Below, piece after piece: positions 30,386-41,839 of a DNA stretch of 64,000 nt; within the stretch, counting starts at the first letter, position 1; every line of letters starts with the position of its first letter. Both the position numbers and the translations under genes were made by a program. The stretch is taken from contig OZ038463.1 of assembly GCA_964036295.1 (NCBI GenBank), positions 27,019,069 through 27,083,068 of the forward strand, in the 5' to 3' direction. This DNA is from Plumapathes pennacea (Eukaryota; Cnidaria; Anthozoa; Antipatharia; Myriopathidae). The notes under the pieces are model-generated. The model saw only the letters and a program-made list of their open reading frames with translations. It did not search any database and was not told the origin of the DNA.

Positions 30386-32756
30386 TACAAAAAACGCGAA
30401 CTCGACCTCATGGTTTTACATCCGGGCCTTAAACTATTACGTCACATCTCCCCTTCAACAGAGATATGCAAACAAAACGATAACAACCACAACAACAACA
30501 GTGTTCATCAGCCAATGTCACTAAAGTGTTATAGTCTTGCAGATACGCAGGAGCTTTGACAACTCGTCCACTTCGAGTGGCTATTGCCGGTATTCCAGAT
30601 ATGGACTGGTCTTCGTACTCCTCCAGTGTCGGGACTGCCTCCCCGGTGTCTCGGTAGTTGGGTTTGCGTTGTCTGGATGTGGTGATGCTGTTCTAGGTTG
30701 CTGGTAGGTTGGTCCTTCCGATGAGACATGGTTGTGGCGTTCCCCGTCTGGAGGACTCAGAATTACAGGTTCTTCTGGTACCTGGGGAGTGAACGGCTCT
30801 GGAACTTTGTAGAGGTGCCTCCGATTATGGCGGTATGCCCGTCCATCTTCAGTGGTAAGATCGCAAATTCACCTGTCCCTTGACTCTTGCCTTGAACCAA
30901 CGCTTTTCTCCTGGTAGTGGTTTTACACGGACGGTTTCTCCCACCTTTAGAACCTCCAACTTCCTGGCTCCGATGTCTTGGTACCTGACTTGTTTACCTT
31001 TGTTGGCAAGGATTTCTTGCTTGACATTTGTTGGAACTTTGGGCTCCAGTAACTGACTAGCCATGGGCAGCAAGGTTCTGGTTCTTCGACATAGCATGCG
31101 CTGAGCAGGGGAACTGGTCATTCCCTACGTAGGGGTATTCCTGAAATTGAGTAGGGACAGATGTGGGGCGTGCTTTGCATCCGATGCCTTCTGTAGGATT
31201 TTCGAGCCCGTCTTGACACTGTTTTCTGCCTTTCCATTGAATTTTGGATACCGGGGCGACGTCTTAATGTGTTCAAAGTTGTATTCCCTTGCAAACTTTG
31301 CAAATTCCGCACTCGCGAACTGGGGCCCATTATCCGTGGTGAGCTTGGTGGGTAGCCCAAACCTTGCCATGTGAGGCTTGAGCTTGCTTATGACCTCACT
31401 GGTGGTCTCTGCTCTTAGTTTGTCCAGCTCGAAGAAGTTGGAATGTCTGTCTGTGGTTACTAGGTATTTGCTGCCCTGGAAGTCAAATAGGTCAGCGGAG
31501 ATGCTTTCCCATGGTCTGGACGGAATCTCATAGCATGGGCTCTTTTTGTTGTTCGGGCTTGTAGGCATTACAGATGGCAAATCTGGATATGTAGGCTGTG
31601 ATATCGTTGTTCATGCCAGGCCAGTAGATTCCTTCCCGTGCTCTCTGGAGGCACCCTTGTACCCCGAGGTGACTTGCACGAAGCTTCTCTATCATCGTAG
31701 GTCGGAGACTGCTGGGTACAACCACACGTTCTCACTTGAAGATGATACCATGCTGTTCTACCAGTTCTTCCCGGAAGGTGAAGTAGCACTGGAGGTTGCG
31801 TGGGAGGTTACGCTTGTCCTTGGGCCATCCCGACTTGATTACGGAGAGCACGGCTCTCAGGTCCTCATCCGTCTCCATATGGTGCTGAATCTCTGTCAAG
31901 GTCTGTTCCTTCACTGGTAGGTACTAGAACATGTTGATGGATTCTGCCTCAACTTCCGTCGGAGATCGTGTCTTGACACCAGGTTCTTGTAGGTAGGCCC
32001 AACTGAGGGTGTCGACCATGTACATTTCCTCGCCTTTCTTGTAAACTACTTGATAGTCGTATTTCTGTAGACGTAAGAGCATTCTCTGTAGTCTCTTGGG
32101 TGCACTGAGGAGGCTCTTCATTATTGATTCCAGGGGTTTGTGGTCGGACTCGATTAGTACCTGCCTTCCATAGACATAGCCTTCGAATTTCTTCATTCCG
32201 AAGCCATTGCTAATAACTCTTTCTCAGTCTGGGCATAGTTAGTTTCAGTTTCTGAGAGGGGTCTCGAAGCGTAGGCCACTGGGTGGCCATCCTGCATCAA
32301 ACAAGCACCCAACCCCTTCATGGAGGCGTCACATTGGAGTGTCGTCTGTTCTGTGTGGTCAAAATACTTGAGGACTGGGGCCTGTGTCAGGACTTGTTTT
32401 ATCTCTTCCAGACACTGGCCTTGGATCGACTCCCAGACGAAATCATTCTCCTTCTTGAGTAGTTCTCAGAGGTGCTTGGCCAAATCAGCTAGGTGGGAGG
32501 CAAACCTCTGGACATAGTGGTCATACCTAGGACTCTCCGTACACCCTGTTTGTCAGTTGGAGGAGGTATCTTCATGATGGGTTTTACTTTGGCCGGGTCA
32601 GCCTGTAGTCCCTTGGCGGCGAGGACATGACCTATGTAATGGACTTGTTCCATTCTAAACTGCATCTTCTCCAGGTTGAGCTTCAGATGTTTCCGCCTGC
32701 ATCGGTCGAGTACCGCAGTGAAGTTTTGGTCATGGTCTCGGTATGCTTCATACACA
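30386..32756 (-). mobile_element. Ty3/gypsy element gypsy-1, 3' half
   Basis: Carries the end of RT, RNase H, integrase and tail in order on the minus strand. A purine-rich tract lies at 30447-30458 (minus), followed by TGTGACG, a candidate 3' LTR start; no second LTR was found. The cut at 32756/32757 lies within the RT gene and its missing half is at 47135-48222 in the same orientation. Confidence 0.8.
30560..32756 (-). pseudogene. gypsy-1 pol: RT C-terminus, RNase H, integrase
   Basis: 32761-32489: EAYRDHDQNFTAVLDRCRRK and HYIGHVL (RT connection). 32196-31924: VLIESDHKPLESI, LQKYDYQVVYKKG (RNase H). 31725-31528: HLGVQG...CNAYK (HHCC zinc finger; its first Cys reads as FAIC). 31580-31125: ISADLFDF, TTDNGPQFAS, NGKAENSVKT (integrase D, D, E). 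31121-30849: chromodomain-less GETVRVKPLPGEKRWFKARV tail. The pieces lie in different frames, with shifts near 32490, 31900, 31730, 31560 and 31120. It is a decayed Ty3/gypsy polyprotein that acted as a retrotransposon replication and integration protein. Confidence 0.82.
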
Positions 32757-32798
32757 TACACACATGCCTTTATTGCGATTGCGATTGTTCAATAACAA

Positions 32799-32915
32799 GA
32801 CAGGCCCGTGGCCAGTGCGCTTGTGACGTCATTAGTACAATGAATAGAGACACGCGGGGTCCCGGGAGAGGAACTTTTGTCGTGCGTTTATATGCAAAAG
32901 ATATTATAGCCGAGT
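32799..32915 (+). repeat. Repeat Z, copy 1
   Basis: Nearly identical to 54815-54935 (AAGACAGGCCCGTGGCCAGT, then GTGACGTCATTAGTACAATG and ATAGAGACACGCGGGGTCCC). The other copy directly follows a poly(A) run. Confidence 0.7.
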
Positions 32916-33312
32916 CAGTTTTTGCAAATGACGGATCCAAGAGCTCCCTTTATTTTTCTTGCCCTCTTTTCTTCCAATTTCGGTCAAACAGATATTCACG
33001 AAAAAGTGTATTATAATAATTGAGAGAAAACAATTATCGAAGGCCCCGTAGGAATATTCTTCGTTTGCAACAACCCAGTTTTCATTGCTTTCCGATGCAC
33101 GTGACAGTACTTGTGTGACGCTTTCTATACAACCTGGCAACCTTGTTGAGTGAATTTTCAAGCTGACATGTTTTGTGGAGGAACTGTGTTGTCATTTTGT
33201 AATGGGATTGACTGGGGAATACCCGACATCTTAAGTAGCTGTAAGACAGCGTAATAGCCTTATCTCATCTTCCCAGCGTGTGCATCATGTTCAAGTAGCT
33301 GCAGCACATTAA

Positions 33313-33645
33313 GGCCCCGTCCACACTACGCCGGATAAATTTGAAAACGCAACTTTCACTCTGAAAACGCAAGAAATGTTTTCCGTCCACACTGGAAAAC
33401 GGATAAAATGTTTCCGGGCCCAAATGTATTGTTATTGCTCTACAAACGTCCCTGACAATCTTTGAAACCACTTGACGTGACCACGTGAGTCAGGGTTTTC
33501 GAAAAGTTCCGTTTTCAAAATGTTTTTCGTCCACACCAAAACGCAAAGCCGTCGTTTTCAAATTTATCCACTTTGAAGAGCGTTTTCCTAACCGTAAGAA
33601 TAAAGTTGCGTTTTCAAATTTATCCGGCGTAGTGTGGACGGGGCC
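33313..33645. mobile_element. Harbinger-type MITE, 333 bp, TAA duplication
   Basis: Perfect inverted repeats of at least 44 bp, starting GGCCCCGTCCACACTACGCC. They are flanked by TAA at 33310-33312 and 33646-33648. A 3-bp TWA duplication with GGCC-type ends fits PIF/Harbinger. It codes for nothing. Confidence 0.88.
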
Positions 33646-33714
33646 TAAAACATGACACTTCCCATGATGAAATTACTTCGTATGAAAAAGCCATCTCAGA
33701 CGTTACGCATCCTA

Positions 33715-33890
33715 CATGTACAAGTCTGATCACTAATATGTTCAAGACTGCTATGCATTAAGCTTTAACGCAAAATTCTGGGTCGATACGAAATTAATCT
33801 CTATCGGAAGCTGCAGACGTTTGAATACCGTGACAACAAAGGCGTGCATCACGGGCTTGTGGAGTGAACAATTACGGCTCGGATAGTTGG
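33715..33890 (+). repeat. Repeat V, copy 2
   Basis: Inverse orientation match to 28510-28740. Confidence 0.5.
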
Positions 33891-35459
33891 ATATCAACCT
33901 TGAAGACTTCGAGGTATTCAGTGACAAATATTCTCGATGTAATCGCCTGCCGGTCTTTCCTGCTTTTGTTAAAGCGGCGTGAGTGAAAGCTAAGTAGCTG
34001 ATGATTCGTGATTCCCCGTTCTATGATATTATGCTCGTGACATTTCATTGACAGATCTTGTATCTTAATCTCGCGTGATATTTGCCTCAATCCTATTAGT
34101 AATTCAATATCCTCAGACAATAAACAAAGAACCTTTACTGCACGCAAAACAAAGTTAAACGCCGACTGTTCGTATACGCCGCGCGTTACACAAAGCCGCA
34201 GAGTTTCCGACAAAGGGAGACGCTCTGCCCGCAGGAAAAAGTTCAAGTTCTATCAAGTTTCGACACGTCTTCTACTACTTATTCGATGTTCTTTCACACA
34301 AATATTGCTCAGAACACAGATACATTGGTTGAAGCGGTATCTTTAATCGAGCATTTGCAAAACACAACCCTTCGTACTTTACGGGGGTCCCGCTGGTAAC
34401 ACATCAAGCATTTGTGTACGGCTATTTTCAAGTCTTCCGACGCTTAAAAACAATGCAAGCCAAAATCGCTCTTAAAGTATGGCTTCCGCGATGATCGTTT
34501 TGTTTGGATCAACAACTGAAGGACCGGAATTTTTTTCTATATCCCTTGACAGAGAAAACCCATTGTACTTGGTTCTGTGATTTTGATCTCTGAATACGTC
34601 TGATCTTGCAATGCCTGTGTTTTAACACATTTTAAAATACAAACGTATCTTAGCACCTCGGTTACTTTTGGCAATCTTCTTTTTGAGCTTCTAGCTTTCT
34701 CGCAGCGATGGTTTAGTGATCCTAATTTTCTCTTTCCATTTCCATCTGTGGCTTTTTTATTGTTTCCATGTTGTTTACATGCACGTTCACGGAACGCATT
34801 AGCATTGTGAAGTACGTAAGCTCGGGTATAATCATGAACTTTTGACGACTTTGGGACATTCTTTGAAATGTATTCTTGTATTAGTCGCCTGCTTTTCTAC
34901 TCTTGTTCAAAATGCGTGAAAGGTAATTCAATGGTACGTGGCTTGGCTCACGATTTCGTCTTGGAGGACTTCGGTTTTCTTTCACATAAACATTTGTGGG
35001 AATACAATAAAACTGAGCGAAGCAAGATCTACCAACGGTCACTTTTTCCTCAGCCATTTCCCAATTTTCAAATAATAACGCCATCTGTTCCACTGATTGT
35101 TTGACCTTCATGGCACCGAGCCAAAATGTCGCAACAACAACATAAATGCACGCAGAGTGAAATTTTGATTCCAAACAAAAGTCAGATTTTCTGACGCTTT
35201 ACTTGTATCAGCAAGAATAATACAAAGTAAAAGAATACAAAGTACCTTCAAGTTCACCCTCATACTAAACAGTTCCATATAATCCGCTATCAAGCGCTTG
35301 TCAAGAATCGCCGTCTTTACACAGGTTCTCGTCTTTGTATCTCGAGCACCTTCGTTCAGCTTGTTCCTTCAAGTTCTCCCGGTTCTGGATATCAGATTCT
35401 TCGTACATTTCTGTACAGTTGTGCATAGTTATGCAGTTCATTGATAAGTTCATTGCATT
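33891..35459. other. Unassigned region with several undiagnosed frames
   Basis: Minus frames 34246-33872, 35174-34881 and 35293-35108 show no known domain. The last begins with a signal-peptide-like stretch (MRVNLKVLCILLLCIILADT) but is only about 50 residues from that Met. About 34330-34480 resembles retroposon Y. I would not call a gene here. Confidence 0.3.
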
Positions 35460-35705
35460 TGCTTTCATGGCTTTCAATATGGCTTTTGAGGCTGAACGGA
35501 CCGACCCAAGCCAAAACCGCTCAATGAAATTTAGTATGGGTCTACCGCAGCTGGCGTATGCGTTTGTAAGTAAGATGAGCGGTCCATAAAATAATCCACA
35601 GAGCCAACTAAGGCAAGCAACACACAAGTCCACCTCCCACATCTTGCTGTCTTCAAAATGGCGAAACTGCTTGCTCGACAAGTCACGTGATCGCAACGTC
35701 ATCAC
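35301..35705 (-). other. Open frame of 134 residues, function unknown
   Basis: Minus frame with a hydrophobic segment (DLCVACLSWLCGLFYGPLIL) and a charged tail. It overlaps the 3' part of a Y-like retroposon, so it may be chance. No family recognised. Confidence 0.2.
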
Positions 35706-35775
35706 AAATCACATGATAATATCAACCAATCATCGCATGCAGATCTCTAACCCAGAAAAATAAAAAAAAAAAAAA
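35460..35775 (+). repeat. Y-like retroposon 3' end with A-run
   Basis: Ends ACCAATCATCGCATGCAGAT-CTCTAACCCAGAAAAATAAAA, parallel to the 3' end of the Y copy at 54700-54811. An A-run at 35755-35775 marks its tail. Confidence 0.5.
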
Positions 35776-35959
35776 ATCGCTGCATTTTATAGCTTGTGAC
35801 GTCACAAGCAATAAATTAAATTACAGGAATAGAGCCAAAGCCAGAGGCTTATGTGGCATAGGCTAGGTGGAAATTACAAAGTGACAGATTATCTATTGTG
35901 GGGCAGTGGAAAGAATCGAAAATAATTAATTTCATAAAAAAGAAGAAAAAAAATTCATA

Positions 35960-36280
35960 CAAGAATAAATAAATTTGGTTATACACTATAATACAGTACT
36001 ATTACATACAAGTAGAATCTATAACTGCAGGCTATCACAGTAAGAAAATATGACTTCGTTATCTAGTGAGGATCGCAAATAATTAATTATTATAAACATT
36101 CATACGAATAAGTAAATAAGCTTAGTTATACTGGAAATAATACAGGGTACTACAAGTAAGATATATTGCTAGGTTGTCACATTCATACAAATAAAAATAA
36201 ATAAGTTTAGTTATACTGACGATAATACATGCAGGGTAATATTACAAGTAGGATCTATTAGGTTGTCACAGTAAGAAAAT
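35960..36280. repeat. Tandem ~80-95-bp units in the LINE 3' region
   Basis: Three units share AATAAATAAGTTTAGTTATA-CTG, ATAATACAGGGTA, ACAAGTAGGATCTAT and GTTGTCACAGTAAG in that order. Confidence 0.65.
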
Positions 36281-36702
36281 ACGACTTCAACAATTTTTTG
36301 TGGTTGTGTTGTTTTAGAGACTGACGAAGGGATAAAGGTATTGAATTCCAGACATGGGGACCTTGTGATCTGATAGCAAATTTATATTTCAGAAAGTCGT
36401 AGTGAAGGTCATTTTTGTGTCTAGTGTTGTGGTCATGGTATTCGAGGTTAAGTCTGAGGAATGAGGATAAGGGGTTAGGAAGGAGTTTGTTTAGATGAGA
36501 AAAGACAAAGCATGAAATCTGGAATTTATAGATATTGAAAACAGTTAGTATGTTAAGTCTATTAAACAAAGGTTGTGAGTGAGCATAAGTTGAGGAGTGA
36601 GCGATAATTTTTTGTAGGATGAAGAGAGGTTGAACATGTGTAGAGTAGGTTGATGCCCAAATTAGATTACAATATTGCAAATATGGTAAGACAAGTGAAT
36701 TA
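36258..36702 (-). pseudogene. LINE RT C-terminus (PHD-finger LINE)
   Basis: NSLVLPYLQYCNLIWASTYS, LNILTVFNIYKFQISCFVF, YHDHNTRHKNDLH and GPHVWNSIPLSLRQ: the thumb and C-terminal region of CR1/L2 reverse transcriptases. Its first codons continue directly from TLRTLY at the other side of the Helitron (38208), giving an uninterrupted frame once the insert is removed. Confidence 0.85.
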
Positions 36703-38207
36703 TCCCCCAAGCGAAGTGAGGGGTTACTAACCGTAACAGCATTTGATCGAGTGAATGTTCGTCTGTCAGTCAGTCAAGGTGTGGACAATACTTCATGTAA
36801 AGACTAACAGAAAACTATTCTACTCCTTATAAGGCAGTTCGTTCCTTATAAACGATACGTGCAGATTTGAACTAACCTTTGAACTAATGTCGAATTGAAT
36901 GGATCATATTGATTCATTCTGTGTTAAAGAAAATGAATTTGGAAGCTGAAAAACTGAATGAGGCTCATCTTCAAAAACGAAGAGAGTATGAAAGAGCAAG
37001 GCGCAAGCGTGAAACAATCGAAGAGCGAAAAATTCGTCTTGAGCAAAGACGAGAAGTACAAAGCCTCCGAAAAGAAACGCAGAGACCAGAAAGTCCCGCC
37101 ACAAAACGATGCTACAACAGAGAGCAACAGAAGCAAAGCCGGGCCAAGCTAACATCTCTGGAAAGACAAAAGCGCTTGAAAGCGAATTGAGAGTTTCAGA
37201 ATCAAAAGCGTGCCCAGCAGAAAACTCCGGAAAGACAACAGCGCATGAATGCCGACCAAAAGTGACATGAACAGAAGCGGGTAACACAGACAACTCCGCA
37301 AAGGGAACAGTGCTTGAAAGCAAATCGGGAGCTTCAGACGCCGTTTTGTGTTAAACTCAGATACTTATTCAGAAAGGACAAGCAACAAAGGTTAGTCAGT
37401 GGAATTCGAACAATCACCGTGACAAATATATTCTATCCCGTATAGCTTGTATAACTCGATCACTTCAAGAATGTATTAAAATCTGTATGCTGATCATTTT
37501 CCCTCGAAGTATTGTTTTACTACGCTTCTGTCGCCAGTTTCGGCTACCGTATTTGCTCAGAGCAATCGGAACTTGGAGTCTTGAATAATTTAGTCAGATG
37601 TCTTATTTTTCTGTAATCTGGCACACGGTGATTGCAGCGAGAATCGTTCACAAGCCCTTAGAAATATTACTGGGTCTGAAGCCCGTGTATAATTTGAAGT
37701 AAACTGTTCAAGTTTTGCTTTGATTCTGGGAGAAATCTTGCTGTTTTGAGTGGGTTCACATACAAAACAATTCGAGCCTATTAGATATGCATGCGTGAGC
37801 CTGGTGCATGCAGTTCAGAGTAAAAACAAAATGCACAGGAAGCCTATTTAATTGTACTGCCTATGAATTCAAAATTGGAAAATCAGTGTTCCTTTTTCCC
37901 CGTACTACGACGGCCGACCAACTTCAAACTTTGAGTATTAAATTTTGAGAACGTGCTTGGCAGACTGTATGAATCAATTTGACATGCCGACCGTGGGAAA
38001 TACCGTCACGCAATCGATTCTTTTTTCAACGCGAAAGTATAACACACACAATTATTTTTCTCCTTCCTTTGCGTGTAGCACTTGAGTTCAAAGAAAAGAT
38101 TAAGTCAACATTTCGGTAAAACAAAGGCCACTCTTGTTGGGAGTTACCAAAAGTAAAAGTCCCATTAATGGCAGAGTGAGGGGTATCTGCGATTATCGTA
38201 TTTCTAG
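36703..38207 (+). mobile_element. Helitron copy 3, complete ends, 1505 bp
   Basis: Starts TCCCCCAAGCGAAGTGAGGG after host A (36702) and ends CGTATTTCTAG before host T (38208), the A^T Helitron site. The join across it reads GAATTA|TAGAGAG, which restores the LINE frame at LYNS. No target duplication is present. Interior shared with the other Helitron copies. Confidence 0.9.
36909..37443 (+). pseudogene. Helitron ORF fragment with two stops
   Basis: 36909-37190 reads KRREYERARRKRETIEERKI and on to RQKRLKAN, stops, then the same frame continues through KRAQQKTPERQQRMNADQK, a second stop, and the conserved LRYLFRKDKQQRLVSG end. It is in the sense direction of the element (5' TC to 3' CTAG), consistent with the N-terminus of a Rep-helicase gene whose catalytic part was lost. 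Confidence 0.55.
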
Positions 38208-39936
38208 TAGAGAGTTCTGAGAGTTATACAATCGAAGAATTGACGACATTTATTGATGACACCTATTGCTTTAGAAATCTTAGGTTTTATAATTTGGATG
38301 TGGTGTGTCCAGGACAAGTTTTGATGTAATGTAATTCCAAGAAACTTGGTGTGCTCAATCCTATCGATGTTAACTCCATTTATGTGAAGGTGAATATCAT
38401 TAAAATTAATTTTTTTCCTAGATGGGTGAAATAGAACATACTTGGTTTTGGTAGTATGAAGAGTTAATTTGTTAGCTGTTAGCCAAGATGCAAGATGCTT
38501 AAGTTCAGTATTAATAATAGCCATGAGAGATTTTATGTCCTTTTGTTTGGCAAATAAATTTGTATCATCAGCAAAGAAGATAAAAGCTAGGTAACTAGAG
38601 CAGTTGAAAATGTCATTTATGTATATTAGGAATAAAAGTTGTCCTAACACTGATCCTTGGGGGACCCCACAGTTTATTTTCTTGTATGATGATTTAGTGT
38701 TATTTAAGTCAACATACTGCTGTCTGTTGCTTAGACAGCTCTTTATCCAGATTAGGGGTATTCCTCTGAAGCCACAGAATTCAAGTTTATCTAGTAGAAT
38801 TTGGTGATTAATTGTGTCAAAAGCTTTCTTGAGATCAATATGATCAAAATGCCTATTGTGATTTCATTGTTTTCAAATGCTTGGAAGATTTGGTCCACCA
38901 ATTCCAGGACAGCCATCCATGTGGAGTGGTTTTTTTTTTCTAAAACCGTATTGGTGATCGTTAAGAATATTAAATTTGGTAAGGAAGGCAAACATTCTGG
39001 AATATACAATTTTTTTCTAACACTTTTGAAAAGCATGGTAGGATTGATATAGGTCTATAGTTAGAGAAATTAGATTTATCATCATTCTTATAGATGGGTA
39101 TTACTTTTGCAATTTTTAGGTAATCAGGACATTCACCCATACACATGGACATGTTAAAGATTATAGAGAGGGGGTATGAGAGAAGGTCAATTCTTGCTTT
39201 AATAGGTAGTTTATTAATGCCATCCCAACCCTCACTCCTGCTATTTTTCAATGATGAAACTATTGTGCAGATTTCATCCGATGTAGTGGGGGTGAGGAAG
39301 AAGTTATTGTTGTAGGTTCCTGTCAAGTGTTCTTTATAATTAATGTTAGTTTGGGGAACTTTTTAGCTAAGGATGGTCCAACATTTACAAATTGTGTGCT
39401 ATTTGTTCTAAATTGGAGTATTTGCCATCCGAATCTTGCATGATCATTGGCTTCTTGCTAGACTGTTATTTTAGGTATAACTGACTTAATCACTGACCAG
39501 GTTTCTCTAAGGGATGAGCTAATTGAGGTTAGTTTGTTATGATAATATTGTTTTCTAGCTATTTAAATTAATTTGTTATACTTATTACGGAATTTGTTGT
39601 AGTTATCTTTGTTTTCTTGTGTTGGAGCAAGTTTGAATTGTTTGTAAAAGGAATTCTTCCTCCTAAATGAAGCGAGGAGACCAGGGGTGAACCATGGTTT
39701 GGAATGGTTTCGACTGTCTAGTGGTTTAGTTACTTTAACGGGAAGGCATTGGTTATATATTGGAGATATATGATCTAGGAATTGATTATGGGCCTCACTT
39801 GGTGAAGTAACATCCATGACAGGGTTCCAATCTGTGTCTCTTAGTATCGAGCGAAAATGGATGCTTCATGTTGATATAACACGTGTGCGAATTGGTTGAG
39901 GTTATATATCAGAAGTAAGTTTAAGGTTAGTTACCT
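38208..39936 (-). pseudogene. LINE RT and linker (PHD-finger LINE, middle part)
   Basis: 39817-39563: ISPIYNQCLPVKVTKPLDSR, then PWFTPGLLASFRRKN (endonuclease-RT linker). 39326-38970: SLKNSRSEGWDGINKLPIK and YRPISILPCFSKVLEK (RT fingers). 38650-38204: FFADDTNLFAKQKD (catalytic FADD), KYVLFHPSRKK, KFLGITLHQNLSW. Frame changes and stops near 38970 and 38660 show decay. It is the target of both the Helitron and gypsy-2 insertions. Confidence 0.85.
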
Positions 39937-39941
39937 GAAAT
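39937..39941. repeat. Target site duplication of gypsy-2 (left)
   Basis: GAAAT; identical to 45998-46002. A 5-bp duplication is typical of Ty3/gypsy integrases. Confidence 0.9.
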
Positions 39942-40053
39942 TGTAGTGTATTGAAATAAACACTTTAATCACAAAACATAAAGCACATGGTTCGACTAAC
40001 ATCAATCAATCCTCAACCACGTGATCTCTCAAACTAGTTCTCAGGACATTACA
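39942..40053 (-). repeat. gypsy-2 3' LTR
   Basis: 112 bp; ends ATTACA on + where the other LTR has TCTACA. Among the shortest LTRs I would expect for this superfamily. Confidence 0.9.
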
Positions 40054-40065
40054 TTCCTCCCCCCT
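40054..40065 (-). promoter_or_regulatory. gypsy-2 polypurine tract
   Basis: On the minus strand AGGGGGGAGGAA directly abuts the 3' LTR, the expected primer for plus-strand DNA synthesis. Confidence 0.75.
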
Positions 40066-40149
40066 AGTCTTACACTTCAAAAACTCAAACTAAACGAAAC
40101 TTGGGCAGACTTAGAATCAGTCCCTATCAAAGTCACAATCCTGTCTTTA

Positions 40150-41825
40150 TCCCCGAACGAAGTGAGGGAAATAATCACGGCGCTAATGCAGCAAAATCGC
40201 ATCATTTGAAGACTCCAAGCGTGTCGCCATCTCGAAATTTAATGTTCGTGTGTGTGTGGGGTACGACTCGTCCCCAGGGCCATCCGCGTCGAGCGACCAC
40301 TGCGAGGTTACATCGGCAGCTTAACTGTAAACCGCCATTTTCTTAGTGACATGCGGTAGCTGTAAGAGTACGAACGGAAGTGATTTTGTACAATAAGATG
40401 CAGATACAAGGCCAAGCAGTTCGACGGACGGCTATAATTTGCCCAGATATTTTGCCGGTGTATGGGAGGCAAGCTTACTAGCCGTGAAACGGATTCTTAA
40501 AGGCACAACTGGTCGACCTGAACACAATCCCAGACGCCAGTATTGTGTTAAAACGCAGACACTTCTTCAGAAAGAAATAGCAAAATACAGTTGGTGGAAA
40601 TTGAACAATCATCGTGGCAAATTTCACCTTTTACAATAACAGGAATGTAGTTTTCAGAATCCAAGTTTGACAAGATGACGACACACAATACAATGGAAAG
40701 TGGAATTTTCGTACTGTATGAGGACTGCTCTATACAGTGTACTTTGAAATCAATGAAGACGTAAACAATAGTGTTTTGGGTTTTGTTTCCTTTGCTGGAA
40801 AAGAGCTAAAGCTATGGCTTTCAGGAACCGGTGAGTTTTGAAAATTTACATCAATTAACGTACAACGTTTTTGTTAAATGAGGGTCGTGTTATCATTATG
40901 GTATTTCAACAATTGCCGTATATTTTGTCGTTTGATGCCCCGGGAACTGTGATGAAGGCCAAGTAGGATTATACTGTGATCTATTCGCTAGTTTTCAAAG
41001 CTATTTCAGAGTGCCTTCATGCAAGATTGTGTCATCTGATTCCTGACATATTTGCATAATTTCACTGACAGTCTGACACATGCTGTGAAGTTTTGTCGCC
41101 GCGTTTGTTGGCACACTGTATTCAAGGATAAAATGTAACCGGGTTAAGATGCTTTTGCTTTTTGAAGGCTATTAAAGTAGAAAATATCCGGCCACTGCTT
41201 TCCAAATTAAACAATTACAGTCTATTGTATATTATTGTCTACTAGCGGGACCCCGTAAGATACTCGCTCAACACAATCGGACCTTGTATTATTTAGTGAC
41301 CGGGTTTGCTCGCTCAATACAATCGGACCTTGTATTATTTAGTGACTTGATTTCTTTTTTCTGTCAAAGATTTTAAAATCGTAAAACGCAGTTTGAAAAG
41401 TTGTTGTGTTCAAAATTGAATCCCTGCCAAAATTCACACGGTCCCGAGACTTCGAAAGCGTGTAAACAAGCGACTCGCTTTGATGGCTCTAGATTTTGTC
41501 ACACTCGAAGAAGCGTATTAAACTTATAAAGTAAAAAAAAAAAGGAAAAAAAAAATTTCAGTGTCCAAGATCGGCTTTGTTGTCTCAGCGAATTTTGAAG
41601 TTCATCTTAGTGTCTACGAAAATTGCAGACTGTGCAAGTTGTCTGAACTAAACCAGACTGCCGTGCGACAAAGATTTTTTTTAGCGGCCGACTGGTGACG
41701 TCGCTACACAGCCGTGGTTTGCAAAAAAATTTTTAAATAATCTCCGAACCGAAAATAAACAAGAATCCCGCTTTCCGAAAACTCACTACTGAGCGAGGGG
41801 ATATCTGCGATTATCGTATTTCTAG
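40150..41825 (+). mobile_element. Helitron copy 4, complete ends, 1676 bp
   Basis: Starts TCCCCGAACGAAGTGAGGG after host A (40149) and ends CGTATTTCTAG before host T (41826). Located between the gypsy-2 stop codon and its polypurine tract. The interior differs from copies 1-3: a short NTPRRQYCVKTQTLLQKEIA frame (40439-40639) is a diverged version of the conserved Helitron end, and 40740-40830 resembles 57740-57830. No helicase. Confidence 0.88.
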
Positions 41826-41839
41826 TCTTAAACGAGTTC

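Noticed and set aside
33891..34246. Minus frame of 124 residues as a real gene
   Set aside because: No domain, no homologue recognised, no exon structure; neighbouring DNA is repetitive.
35108..35293. Possible secreted peptide (signal-peptide-like start MRVNLKVLCILLLC)
   Set aside because: Only about 50 residues, no conserved Cys pattern or cleavage context, and next to repeat-derived DNA. Kept only as an unassigned region.
36904..37323. Minus-strand frame of 139 residues in Helitron copy 3
   Set aside because: Antisense shadow of the basic repeat ORF, same as the plus frames in copy 1.
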